Positions 6,631 through 12,817 of a DNA stretch of 13,263 nucleotides are shown here, one piece after another; within the stretch, counting starts at the first letter, position 1, and each line of letters opens with the position of its first letter. Both the position numbers and the translations under genes were made by a program. The notes under the pieces are model-generated. The model did no database searches, was not told the DNA's origin, and saw only the letters and a list, made by a program, of their open reading frames with translations. The DNA lies in assembly GCA_005882905.1 (NCBI GenBank), contig VBBG01000033.1, forward strand, positions 1 through 13,263, in the 5' to 3' direction. The DNA is from Candidatus Bathyarchaeota archaeon. GTDB taxonomy: Archaea > Thermoproteota > Bathyarchaeia > 40CM-2-53-6.

Positions 6631-7173
6631 CTATACCGCGTCACGATCTCGAAGCTTTCGTAGTGGACGATCTCCTACTCCGCGAGGCACATAGGGACGG
6701 CTCCAATCTACTGGTCCCACAGTAAATCGGTACTGAAACCTTCCGAGCACGATATCCCAAGACCAGCTGAAAAAGTCGAAACACTCGTCCCACTCCTCCC
6801 CCTCCACGAACCCTGAATGAGCAAGACTAACTTTGACGAGACCCCCACTCAGAACCTCTTCAAACAGAACGTCGACACGTGTGCGTACTCTTCGCACATT
6901 CGGAAACTTTGGTGGTGCAAGAAACTCGAACGCGAGACTCCTTGGAGGATCGATACTCAAGACCCTGCAACCTTCGGTTCCCTGAAATCCTCTCGGAGCC
7001 TTCAAGTCAAAGAACAGCTCGTAGAACCCTCTCACCTTGGGCTCAATGTTCGCCTGGGGCGCAAAGAAGCTGGTTACTCCTTCAGAGGTGGTCCAGCTCT
7101 GCCAAACAGTCTCTAGAGGGACTGACGTGACCGTCTGTTTTTGAATGACTCTCGATGAGGCGCTCAGGGTCAT
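6631..7173 (-). CDS. SRPBCC (AHSA1/CalC-like) domain protein
   Basis: This 180-residue protein has a START/SRPBCC fold of the AHSA1 type, a hydrophobic ligand-binding cup. Visible marks are VIQKQTVTSVPLETVWQSWT (9-28), EGVTSFFAP (31-39), GFYELFF (49-55), GCRVLSIDPPRSLAFEF (68-84), the paired strands VRTRVDVLFEEV and GLVKVSLAHSGF (96-107, 111-122), and the final helix with FFSWSWDIVLGRF (134-146). About 30 residues rich in Pro, Arg and Asp follow the usual end of the domain. The ligand and role cannot be read from sequence; members of the family include Hsp90 activators and small-molecule-binding proteins. The frame extends to 7290, but ATG 7173 leaves a normal divergent gap before the UPF0248 gene and starts just before the domain. 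Confidence 0.78.
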   Translation of the reverse strand: MTLSASSRVIQKQTVTSVPLETVWQSWTTSEGVTSFFAPQANIEPKVRGFYELFFDLKAPRGFQGTEGCRVLSIDPPRSLAFEFLAPPKFPNVRRVRTRVDVLFEEVLSGGLVKVSLAHSGFVEGEEWDECFDFFSWSWDIVLGRFQYRFTVGPVDWSRPYVPRGVGDRPLRKLRDRDAV

Positions 7174-7246
7174 CGGTGTTTTCGCGCTTGAACGGAAATT
7201 GTCTGGATTTAGACCTACGCTCCAGCCCTCAATTCGGATCGGACAA

Positions 7247-7254
7247 GTTGATAT
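7247..7254 (+). promoter_or_regulatory. possible TATA box for the UPF0248 gene
   Basis: GTTGATAT is centred about 28 nt before the ATG at 7279, a spacing suited to a leaderless transcript. The match to a TATA consensus is weak. No equally good box is visible for the divergent SRPBCC gene (TAAATCC at about 7205-7211 on the minus strand is a weak candidate). Confidence 0.3.
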
Positions 7255-7278
7255 CGGAGATTTCCAATATCGACTGAG

Positions 7279-7557
7279 ATGCGCGAGCACCCGCTCCGGT
7301 CGTTACTGTCGCGCCTGCTTCGTGGACCGGGAAACTCCTCTCAGATCGAGCTGGTCTATAGACACCGTGGGGCTCCTGACGATCAAATAGGCATCAGAGT
7401 TTCGACCATCTCTCGCCTTGGCAAGGGATGGTTCATGTTAGAGGACGGCGACACTCAGATTCCGTACCATCGAGTGCTATACGTCAGAGATTTGGCGTCA
7501 GGCGCGACTCTTTGGGAGAAGCGACAACCTGGCTTGGCTTTAGGCCGAGCCCTCTGA
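7279..7557 (+). CDS. UPF0248 / DUF504 (MJ1316-type RNA-end recognition domain) protein
   Basis: This 92-residue protein matches the small archaeal UPF0248 family: HPLRSLLSRLL (4-14), the signature YRHRGAPDD (27-35), IPYHRVLYVR (61-70) and a terminal LWEKR (78-82). The family (PF04457) has been predicted by comparative genomics to recognise RNA ends carrying cyclic phosphates; I know of no direct enzymatic assay. In other contexts the domain is fused to RNA-repair or 2H-phosphoesterase modules. Here it lies tail to tail with rtcA, the enzyme that makes 2',3'-cyclic phosphate ends, and the two reading frames overlap by 74 nt. ATG at 7279 is the natural start. The tail beyond LWEKR is about ten residues. 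Confidence 0.85.
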   Translation: MREHPLRSLLSRLLRGPGNSSQIELVYRHRGAPDDQIGIRVSTISRLGKGWFMLEDGDTQIPYHRVLYVRDLASGATLWEKRQPGLALGRAL

Positions 7558-8587
7558 CTCTCAGCCTGCCCGGCTTTCCCAGCTCGCCAACCTGGTCGAA
7601 GGGTACCCCCGTGACCCATTCAGCCACCTTCACATTTGTCAGAGTATGCTGAGTGATTTGAGATACTGAAACATCAGACACTCCATCGGCCAGTGCCAGG
7701 TAGGGGACGATCATATCTCCCATATGTCTATCCAGAAAACTTCTGCTTTCGATTTCCTCGACGAGTCGCTGTCCTGCGACCTGCCCTACCTCTTCAGCGC
7801 GTCTACCTCTCTCGCCTAAACAGTCGCCTCCCAAGATGGCGCCAGCCTCTGCTCTCGCGCATAGGACTATTCCAGTGCCAGGACCCAGATGAGCGCCATC
7901 CTCTGAATTCTCAATCTCGATTTCAGGATTCGGCAATCCACGGTCCTTAATCACCTGAACCGCGGCCCACGCCTGTCTCTCGGCCACGTGTCTAGGCAGT
8001 TTTACTGCATGGCTTACCCCAACGATCAGACTGATGCTCCCCCTCTCCACGCGCTCAATCGGCTTCAATGGTCCAGATGGAGTCGAGCTGACTCTAACAA
8101 TTCCCCCGCCTCTCGGATAGTGTCCACGGTTGGTGACCTTGAGTGACATCGTGAATCCCATGTTTCCAAGCACAGGGATCGTGATCAGCCTGAGATAGTC
8201 GATCGGAGGGCTCCAATTCACGTCCGTACCACCGCGAACTTCTATACTCATCTTCCCAGGAGCGAATGGAAGAAGAGGCATCAGGGCCTGCAAGACCAAG
8301 GTAATGCTACCAGCGGTTCCGACATCGAAACTGAAAGAACCTCCTTCAATCCGACCGGGTCTGAAGACGAACTCGGTTGACCCGATATCCAGACCTTGGG
8401 AAGAAGCGTTGCATATAGTTTCAAGAGCTTTGGCGCCTGTGAGGTGCTGAGCTTTCAAGCCAGGCTCGGACCTTCCCGCCCTAATATTGAAGATGCGAAC
8501 CTCCTTTCCCAAGACTCCTGAAAGCGCCAGGCAGGATCGAAGAATCTGTCCACCACCTTCGCCGAAACTACCGTCTATCTCAAGCAT
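7484..8587 (-). CDS. rtcA: RNA 3'-terminal phosphate cyclase
   Basis: RtcA uses ATP to convert RNA 3'-phosphates to 2',3'-cyclic phosphates through a covalent histidine-AMP intermediate. Numbered from ATG 8587 (367 residues), the visible motifs are IDGSFGEGGGQILRS (4-18), RAGRSEPGLKAQHLT (36-50), GTAGSITLVLQALMP (90-104), RGGTDVNWSPPIDY (118-131), NRGHYPRGGG (153-162), HLGPGTGI (233-240) and TQHTLTNVKVAEW (312-324). His314 is the expected AMP-accepting histidine. The domain ends near RLRVRG (341-346), and about 21 extra residues follow, read opposite the end of the UPF0248 gene. An alternative start eight codons upstream would run into the likely TATA box, so 8587 is preferred. The neighbouring divergent gene is the alkyltransferase homologue. 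Confidence 0.95.
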   Translation of the reverse strand: MLEIDGSFGEGGGQILRSCLALSGVLGKEVRIFNIRAGRSEPGLKAQHLTGAKALETICNASSQGLDIGSTEFVFRPGRIEGGSFSFDVGTAGSITLVLQALMPLLPFAPGKMSIEVRGGTDVNWSPPIDYLRLITIPVLGNMGFTMSLKVTNRGHYPRGGGIVRVSSTPSGPLKPIERVERGSISLIVGVSHAVKLPRHVAERQAWAAVQVIKDRGLPNPEIEIENSEDGAHLGPGTGIVLCARAEAGAILGGDCLGERGRRAEEVGQVAGQRLVEEIESRSFLDRHMGDMIVPYLALADGVSDVSVSQITQHTLTNVKVAEWVTGVPFDQVGELGKPGRLRVRGLGLKPSQVVASPKESRLTPNL

Positions 8588-8611
8588 TTTCTCGGACTCA
8601 GCCGACCTCAC

Positions 8612-8620
8612 CCTTAAAGA
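8612..8620. promoter_or_regulatory. shared TATA-like box between divergent rtcA and ogt
   Basis: CCTTAAAGA (reverse TCTTTAAGG) is the only A/T-rich core in the 60-nt gap. Its centre is about 29 nt before the rtcA ATG (8587) and about 32 nt before the TTG at 8648, so it can serve either strand. Confidence 0.45.
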
Positions 8621-8647
8621 GAGCTTTCGAGCTGGCCGAGTTCAATC

Positions 8648-9226
8648 TTGGAGGAGTTCAAACTTTCAACGGAGTTGTCTCGAAACAATTGGTTCGGTTG
8701 CCTAACCGACGAACGAGACAAGCTGGTCGCGTCGGCCTTCGGAGCCAGCTCAAAGATGGTTCGGGCGTACCTCGCTGACTATTTGAGAAAAATCAGTGCT
8801 GTTGAGCCGACGCTAGGGAAGCATTACCTGACACATGAAATGGTTCGTCTATTCGACGGGCACAGCATCTCACGACCCGTTACGCTCAACACGGATATGA
8901 TCTCGAAATTTCAGCGACGCGTATACCGGGTCCTTGAACAGATCCCCAGAGGCAGGGTGACAACCTACGGCCTCATATCAAAGCATCTAGGATCTGCACC
9001 GAGGGCCGTGGGTGGAGCCGTTGCTTCGAATCCATGGCCTCTTTTCGTCCCCTGCCAGAGGGTTGTCAATGGCGACCTAACGATAGGCAACTATGGCTTG
9101 TGTGGTAGTCTCGATCGAACGGGGACGATCACGAAGCAAAACTTGTTAGATCGAGAAGGCGTGCCAATTCGTGGTAGTCAAATCGATCAAAGAGTTCTCT
9201 GGAATCCGACGGAGAAAACCGATTGA
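8648..9226 (+). CDS. ogt: O6-alkylguanine-DNA alkyltransferase homologue with a PCQR active site
   Basis: MGMT/Ogt proteins move alkyl groups from O6 of guanine to their own cysteine. The N-terminal domain is residues 1-80. The DNA-binding domain has FQRRVYRVLEQIPRGRVTTYG (88-108), the arginine finger in PRAVGGAVASNP (118-129) and the active-site loop VPCQRVV (134-140). Cys136 and the triad glutamate (Glu170 in LLDREG) are present. The histidine that normally follows the cysteine (PCHR) is Gln137 (codon CAG). About seven extra residues, including Cys153, lie between GNYG (148-151) and the conserved Lys164 compared with the human enzyme. It keeps the nucleophile, unlike alkyltransferase-like proteins (PWHR), so reduced, altered or normal activity are all possible. 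The start is TTG, 60 nt from the divergent rtcA start. Confidence 0.88.
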   Translation: MEEFKLSTELSRNNWFGCLTDERDKLVASAFGASSKMVRAYLADYLRKISAVEPTLGKHYLTHEMVRLFDGHSISRPVTLNTDMISKFQRRVYRVLEQIPRGRVTTYGLISKHLGSAPRAVGGAVASNPWPLFVPCQRVVNGDLTIGNYGLCGSLDRTGTITKQNLLDREGVPIRGSQIDQRVLWNPTEKTD

Positions 9227-9747
9227 CCACGGGGCTCTACGTTGGACGCTTCCAACCGTTTCACCTAGGCCATTTACAGGCAGTGAAGTATATTCTTGGA
9301 AGAGTCGACGAGCTGACTATGGTGGTGGGCAGCGCCCAGCATAGCCATACCATCGACAACCCGTTTACTGCCGGAGAGCGAGTTACAATGATACGATTAG
9401 CTCTCAAGGAGGCAAGAATCCCAGCGGACCGCTATACTGTAATTCCTCTCCCAGACGACGAGTTTCACAAAGTATGGGTCTCTCACCTATTATCGCAGAC
9501 TCCTAGCTTCGATGTTGTTTACACTAACGAGCCGCTAACATTCAGACTTCTAAAGGAAGCAGGACTCAGGGTCGAGCGGATTCCGATGTTCAACCGGAGA
9601 ACGTTCACAGCGACGGAGGTCCGAAGAAGATTATTGAAAGGAGGCCGCTGGCAAGAACTCCTTCCGAAATCTGTCGCTCGATACTTGAAGGAGATCGATG
9701 GCGACGAGCGCTTAAGAGACATATCGAAGAGTGACAAACCTAGCTAA
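9223..9747 (+). CDS. nadM: NadM, archaeal nicotinamide/nicotinate-nucleotide adenylyltransferase
   Basis: It joins ATP with NMN or NaMN to give NAD or nicotinate adenine dinucleotide. The sequence is a close match to archaeal NadM: GLYVGRFQPFHLGH (4-17) with the HxGH motif, VVGSAQHSHTIDNPFTAGER (34-53), VIPLPDDEFHKVWV (73-86), FDVVYTNEPL (96-105) and FTATEVRRRLLKGG (128-141), where the usual YSGTEIR reads FTATEVR. The 174-residue length is normal. The start is TTG at 9223, whose last two bases are shared with the ogt stop (TTGA overlap), so the two genes form a coupled unit. Its 3' end overlaps the convergent SAM hydrolase gene by 8 nt. One product, the nicotinate dinucleotide, is the substrate of LarB encoded in the same window. 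Confidence 0.94.
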   Translation: MTTGLYVGRFQPFHLGHLQAVKYILGRVDELTMVVGSAQHSHTIDNPFTAGERVTMIRLALKEARIPADRYTVIPLPDDEFHKVWVSHLLSQTPSFDVVYTNEPLTFRLLKEAGLRVERIPMFNRRTFTATEVRRRLLKGGRWQELLPKSVARYLKEIDGDERLRDISKSDKPS

Positions 9748-10555
9748 ATCGAATCTCCAGACGATCCATATGCTTTACCCGAAGCCTTTCAGCCGCACTC
9801 GCCTCTCTCATCGCGAGTTCTAAGTAGCCCTGGCTTCCTAACAGGATACCGAGCTGATCGGATGGGATATCGAAATACGACTTCGTAACCAGACCTTCTT
9901 GCTGTCCTTCGCCTCTGCCCGCCGAGATCTTGAAAGATGCTCCTTGTCGAAAACCGAACTGTTCTACGTTGGGTGTGGAAATATTGGTCACGACATTGCC
10001 GAAAGAATCGACGTAGAGCACGCTACAAGTTATCAGATTCTTCGAAAAACTCGCATCTGGAACGTCCAGCTTTACAATAGCTGCAAGCTTCGCTCCCACC
10101 TCACTCGGCTCTCGTCCTTGAGCAATTTTGGCGGCTGTGTAGACAAATACGTCTCTCCCGTGAAAAGTCGAGGAGACTCTATCCCTACTGAACTGGCTAT
10201 TCTGTATCCTGTATGCCGCTTGGAAGCCTAGCTTGTGGGCAGTCCTGGCAAGAAGACCGTTGTCAGGACCTACCAAGACGCCCCGTTCACAAACGACAGC
10301 GATTGGGAGTCTTGATCCGCCGACGCCGGGATCCACAACAGCAACATGTATCGATCCATCCGGGAAGAAGGGCGCTGTGGTCTCCAGTAGATACGAGCCA
10401 ACACCGATGTTGTGTTTCTCAACTCCGTGAGAAATGTCGATAATTTCTGCTCCAGATGCCGTCGAGCGGATCACGCCCTTCATCTGCGCGACGTAAGGAT
10501 CGCTTAGACCAAAGTCTGACAGCAGAGTTATCACCACCAAGATCTTTTCTGCCAA
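9740..10555 (-). CDS. SAM hydrolase / adenosyl-hydroxide transferase (DUF62, COG1912)
   Basis: Members hydrolyse S-adenosylmethionine to adenosine and methionine using an activated water; relatives are fluorinase and chlorinase. Motifs are TLLSDFGLSDPYVAQMKG (10-27), DISHGVEKHNI (40-50), FPDGSIHVAVVDPGVGGSR (64-82), LVGPDNGLL (94-102), STFHGRDVFVYTAAK (129-143) and SFGNVVTNI (191 onward). Asp75, Arg82 and His132 correspond to the Asp-Arg-His set of the Pyrococcus enzyme; there is no fluorinase-type loop that I can recognise. Length (271) is normal. The frame opens at TTG 10555, but the family usually begins two or three residues before TLLSDFG, so TTG 10540 or GTG 10537 may be the true start and would fit the upstream TATA box better. 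Confidence 0.92.
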   Translation of the reverse strand: MAEKILVVITLLSDFGLSDPYVAQMKGVIRSTASGAEIIDISHGVEKHNIGVGSYLLETTAPFFPDGSIHVAVVDPGVGGSRLPIAVVCERGVLVGPDNGLLARTAHKLGFQAAYRIQNSQFSRDRVSSTFHGRDVFVYTAAKIAQGREPSEVGAKLAAIVKLDVPDASFSKNLITCSVLYVDSFGNVVTNISTPNVEQFGFRQGASFKISAGRGEGQQEGLVTKSYFDIPSDQLGILLGSQGYLELAMREASAAERLRVKHMDRLEIRFS

Positions 10556-10570
10556 GGCCGAGAGCTAAGC

Positions 10571-10580
10571 CTTAAAAGAA
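10571..10580. promoter_or_regulatory. shared TATA-like box between the divergent SAM hydrolase and aminotransferase genes
   Basis: CTTAAAAGAA (reverse TTCTTTTAAG) lies in the 54-nt gap. Its centre is about 35 nt before the TTG at 10610, and 20 nt before 10555 or 35-38 nt before the alternative SAM hydrolase starts at 10540 and 10537. The core resembles the box between rtcA and ogt. Confidence 0.42.
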
Positions 10581-10609
10581 CCAGTCCTCCGGTCGCGCTC
10601 AACATCCAG

Positions 10610-11791
10610 TTGGGTTACTCTGTGAGTGAGACCCAGAAACTAATCATGCTGCCGGGTCCCACCAACGTTCCCCCCAGAGTCATGAGGGCGATGCTGAAGC
10701 CCCTCATAGGCCATAGGGGCCCAGAATTCAGACAGTTAATGTCGCAGGTTCTTACAAAGACCAAGAAGGTATTCGAGACCAAAGGGGACCTATTCGTCCT
10801 CACAACCTCGGGAACTGGAGCAACCGAATGCGCGCTACAGAATATCACAGATGATGGAGACAAGATCATAATCAACGTCAACGGCTTCTTCAGCGAACGA
10901 CTCGCCGAAGCCGTCAAAGCCTATGGAGGTACGCCGGTCACGATTAACTCAGAATGGGGCAAAGCACCGCGTACAGACGACTTTAGGAAGACCATTAAAG
11001 CCAACCCTGACGCAAAGGCGTTGGCAGTTGTCTACAACGAGACTTCCACCGGCGTGACCGTGAGGAGCCTCCAAGAACTTGGTAAGCTCTGTGCCGACGA
11101 GGACATTCTCCTCATAGTCGATGCCATTTCGATCCTCGGCGGAGACAAGCTGCCCGTCGATGATTGGAGCGTCGATATGTGTGTGACAGCGAGCCAGAAA
11201 TGCTTGATGTGCCCCCCCGGACTATCCTTCGTGACCGTCAGCCAGAAGGCCTGGGAGAAGATCGAGTCTAAGAAGCATCACCGGTCCTTCTACCTGGACC
11301 TCCCCATGTACAGGAAATTCCTGGAGAGCGGCTACACACCCTTCACCCCTGCGGTATCGCTCTTCTACGCACTCAACGAAGCCTGCGACATGATTCTGGA
11401 GGAAGGACTGCAATCACGATACGAGAGGCACAGAATATGCGCAGAAGCGGTTTACAACTCGATGGAGGACCTCGGACTAGACCTGATGGCGGAAGCAGAA
11501 TCGCGATCCCACACTGTGGCCGCCGTGGCGTGCCCAGAAGGCATAGACGACGGGAAGTTGCGAGAACTGATACGGATAAAATATGGGATAGACCTGGGTG
11601 GAAGCCTAGAGAGATGGAAAGGAAAAATGTTCCGAATTGGAGTCATGGGCAACGTTGGATCTCCAGAGATAATGTCGACCGTAAGCGCGATAGCCTCCGC
11701 CTCTCATGACCTTGGCTTCAAGGCAAATATTGCAGAAGCGTTAGAGGCGGCACGGAAGACATTGGCAAGACTTCCCGCGAGGATGAACTGA
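10610..11791 (+). CDS. Class V aminotransferase (serine-pyruvate / alanine-glyoxylate type)
   Basis: A PLP-dependent fold-type I aminotransferase, 393 residues, cytoplasmic. The N-terminal motif LIMLPGPTNVPPRVMRAM (11-28) with IGHRGPEF (33-40) is typical of the serine-pyruvate / alanine-glyoxylate group. TSGTGATE (66-73) binds the PLP phosphate, NETSTG (143-148) and VDAISILGG (170-178, with Asp171 for the pyridine nitrogen) follow, and ASQKCLMCPPGL (194-205) holds the Schiff-base Lys197. MFRIGVMGN near the C-terminus has the substrate-carboxylate arginine. The substrate pair (alanine, serine or aspartate with glyoxylate, pyruvate or another oxoacid) cannot be fixed from sequence. The start is TTG 10610 or, giving a more typical N-terminus, GTG 10622. 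The FKBP gene begins 4 nt after its stop. Confidence 0.92.
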   Translation: MGYSVSETQKLIMLPGPTNVPPRVMRAMLKPLIGHRGPEFRQLMSQVLTKTKKVFETKGDLFVLTTSGTGATECALQNITDDGDKIIINVNGFFSERLAEAVKAYGGTPVTINSEWGKAPRTDDFRKTIKANPDAKALAVVYNETSTGVTVRSLQELGKLCADEDILLIVDAISILGGDKLPVDDWSVDMCVTASQKCLMCPPGLSFVTVSQKAWEKIESKKHHRSFYLDLPMYRKFLESGYTPFTPAVSLFYALNEACDMILEEGLQSRYERHRICAEAVYNSMEDLGLDLMAEAESRSHTVAAVACPEGIDDGKLRELIRIKYGIDLGGSLERWKGKMFRIGVMGNVGSPEIMSTVSAIASASHDLGFKANIAEALEAARKTLARLPARMN

Positions 11792-11795
11792 GACT

Positions 11796-12680
11796 ATGCC
11801 GGTGAAACCGGGCGACTTCCTATTGGTCAACTTCACTCTCAAAGTGAAGGAGAGCGGAGAAACCGTAGACACTACCTACGACGCGGTCGCAAAAGACGCT
11901 CGTCTTCACAGAGAAGACTCAACGTACGGGCCCCGGTTTATCATACTAGGCGAAGGCTGGTTGCCGAAAGGCCTTGAAGATTCTCTGGTCGGAGTTGATA
12001 TCGGAAAGCAAACCACGGTAGAATTGCCTCCGGAGAAAGGCTATGGAGCAAGAGACCCTTCGAAGATGAAGCTTGTGCCTCTGAGACGCTTTCGCGACAA
12101 GGAAACCCCACTTCCTGGGGAACGGATCGAACTTGACGGGAGACCTGCGGTCGTGCGAGCAGTTGGCGCCGGTCGAGTCCAGGTCGACTATAACCATCCT
12201 CTTGCCGGCCGAACCCTGATCTATGACGTCTCGGTCGAGAAAGTGCTTGAGGATGAAAACGAAAAGATCCTTAATGTGATCTCGGTCCGTATTCCGGAGG
12301 TCGACAAGACGAAGTTCGGCCTCGAGAAAAACAAAGCTGAGCTAACGATAGATGTGCCGGAGGAGGCCTTCTACCTTAGCGGATTGCAGGTAGCCAAGAA
12401 AGCAGTCACTTCTGACCTCCAGAAATATTTTCCGGACCTAGACACAATATCATTCCGCGAAGTCTTCAAGAGAACAACCCCCAAGACCGAGACACAACCA
12501 CCGACGGAAACCCCCGGACCAGCGAAGCCGGCAGAGAAAACGGAGGAGAAACAAATCCCTGCCGAACCGGAGAAGCCCCCTTCTCAACCCGCGCGACGGC
12601 GAAGAACACCCGCGGCAAAACGACCAACCTCGAAGGGTCCGGAGAAGCGAGCCATGATGGGATCGGAAAGCCAGCGATAG
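11796..12680 (+). CDS. FKBP-type peptidyl-prolyl isomerase (SlyD/FKBP26-like) with charged tail
   Basis: A 294-residue folding helper expected to catalyse proline isomerisation. Residues 1-153 form the FKBP domain: GDFLLVNFTLKVKESGETVDTTY (6-28), YGPRFIILGEGWLPKGLEDSLVG (44-66), ELPPEKGYG (76-84), then an IF-type insert of about 50 residues (85-135) and DYNHPLAGRTLIYDVSVEKVL (131-151), the hallmark return to the fold in SlyD and archaeal FKBPs. Residues 155-226 are a second domain, as in the long archaeal FKBP26 group. Residues 227-294 are low-complexity: first Pro/Glu/Thr-rich, then basic with an RRRR run at 267-270, probably disordered. No signal peptide is seen. It lies 4 nt after the aminotransferase, probably in one transcript. 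Confidence 0.93.
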   Translation: MPVKPGDFLLVNFTLKVKESGETVDTTYDAVAKDARLHREDSTYGPRFIILGEGWLPKGLEDSLVGVDIGKQTTVELPPEKGYGARDPSKMKLVPLRRFRDKETPLPGERIELDGRPAVVRAVGAGRVQVDYNHPLAGRTLIYDVSVEKVLEDENEKILNVISVRIPEVDKTKFGLEKNKAELTIDVPEEAFYLSGLQVAKKAVTSDLQKYFPDLDTISFREVFKRTTPKTETQPPTETPGPAKPAEKTEEKQIPAEPEKPPSQPARRRRTPAAKRPTSKGPEKRAMMGSESQR

Positions 12681-12703
12681 TATGATTCACGCACACCACA
12701 AAC

Positions 12704-12710
12704 GTTTTTT
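12704..12710 (+). terminator. T-run, possible archaeal terminator
   Basis: A run of six T (CGTTTTTT) begins 25 nt after the FKBP stop in an otherwise GC-balanced gap. T-rich tracts can terminate archaeal RNA polymerase without a hairpin. TTTTTTAAC could also be read as a TATA box, so the call is tentative. The rest of the 137-nt gap (12681-12817) shows only an 18-codon frame at 12724 and a TTAAAG box. Confidence 0.3.
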
Positions 12711-12785
12711 AACAGATAGAAGGATGGTCACGGCAATCTTTCCGTCTTCTCGGGAAGGGTCCTTGACAATATCCAACTAGGAGAC

Positions 12786-12795
12786 AGTTAAAGTC
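12786..12795 (+). promoter_or_regulatory. TATA-like box for the second proteasome beta gene
   Basis: AGTTAAAGTC carries the same TTAAAG core as the box between rtcA and ogt. It is centred about 28 nt before the CTG at 12818, the spacing expected for a leaderless transcript that begins at that codon. Confidence 0.4.
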
Positions 12796-12817
12796 GGAAA
12801 TACAAAGGGCGAGAAAG

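Noticed and set aside
7174..7290. N-terminal extension of the SRPBCC protein to 7290
   Set aside because: It would overlap the UPF0248 start and occupy the whole divergent gap; the domain begins shortly after ATG 7173.
7418..7428. Short perfect inverted repeat CCTTGGCAAGG inside the UPF0248 gene
   Set aside because: Eleven bases of symmetry in coding sequence is expected by chance, and it is not repeated elsewhere.
10699..10722. Imperfect inverted repeat (CCCCT...AGGGG) early in the aminotransferase gene
   Set aside because: It encodes the conserved PLIGHRG segment, so the symmetry is explained by codon choice.
12724..12780. Small 18-codon frame (ATG to TAG) upstream of the second proteasome gene
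   Set aside because: It has no ribosome-binding site, no well-spaced promoter and no recognisable sequence; too short to support.
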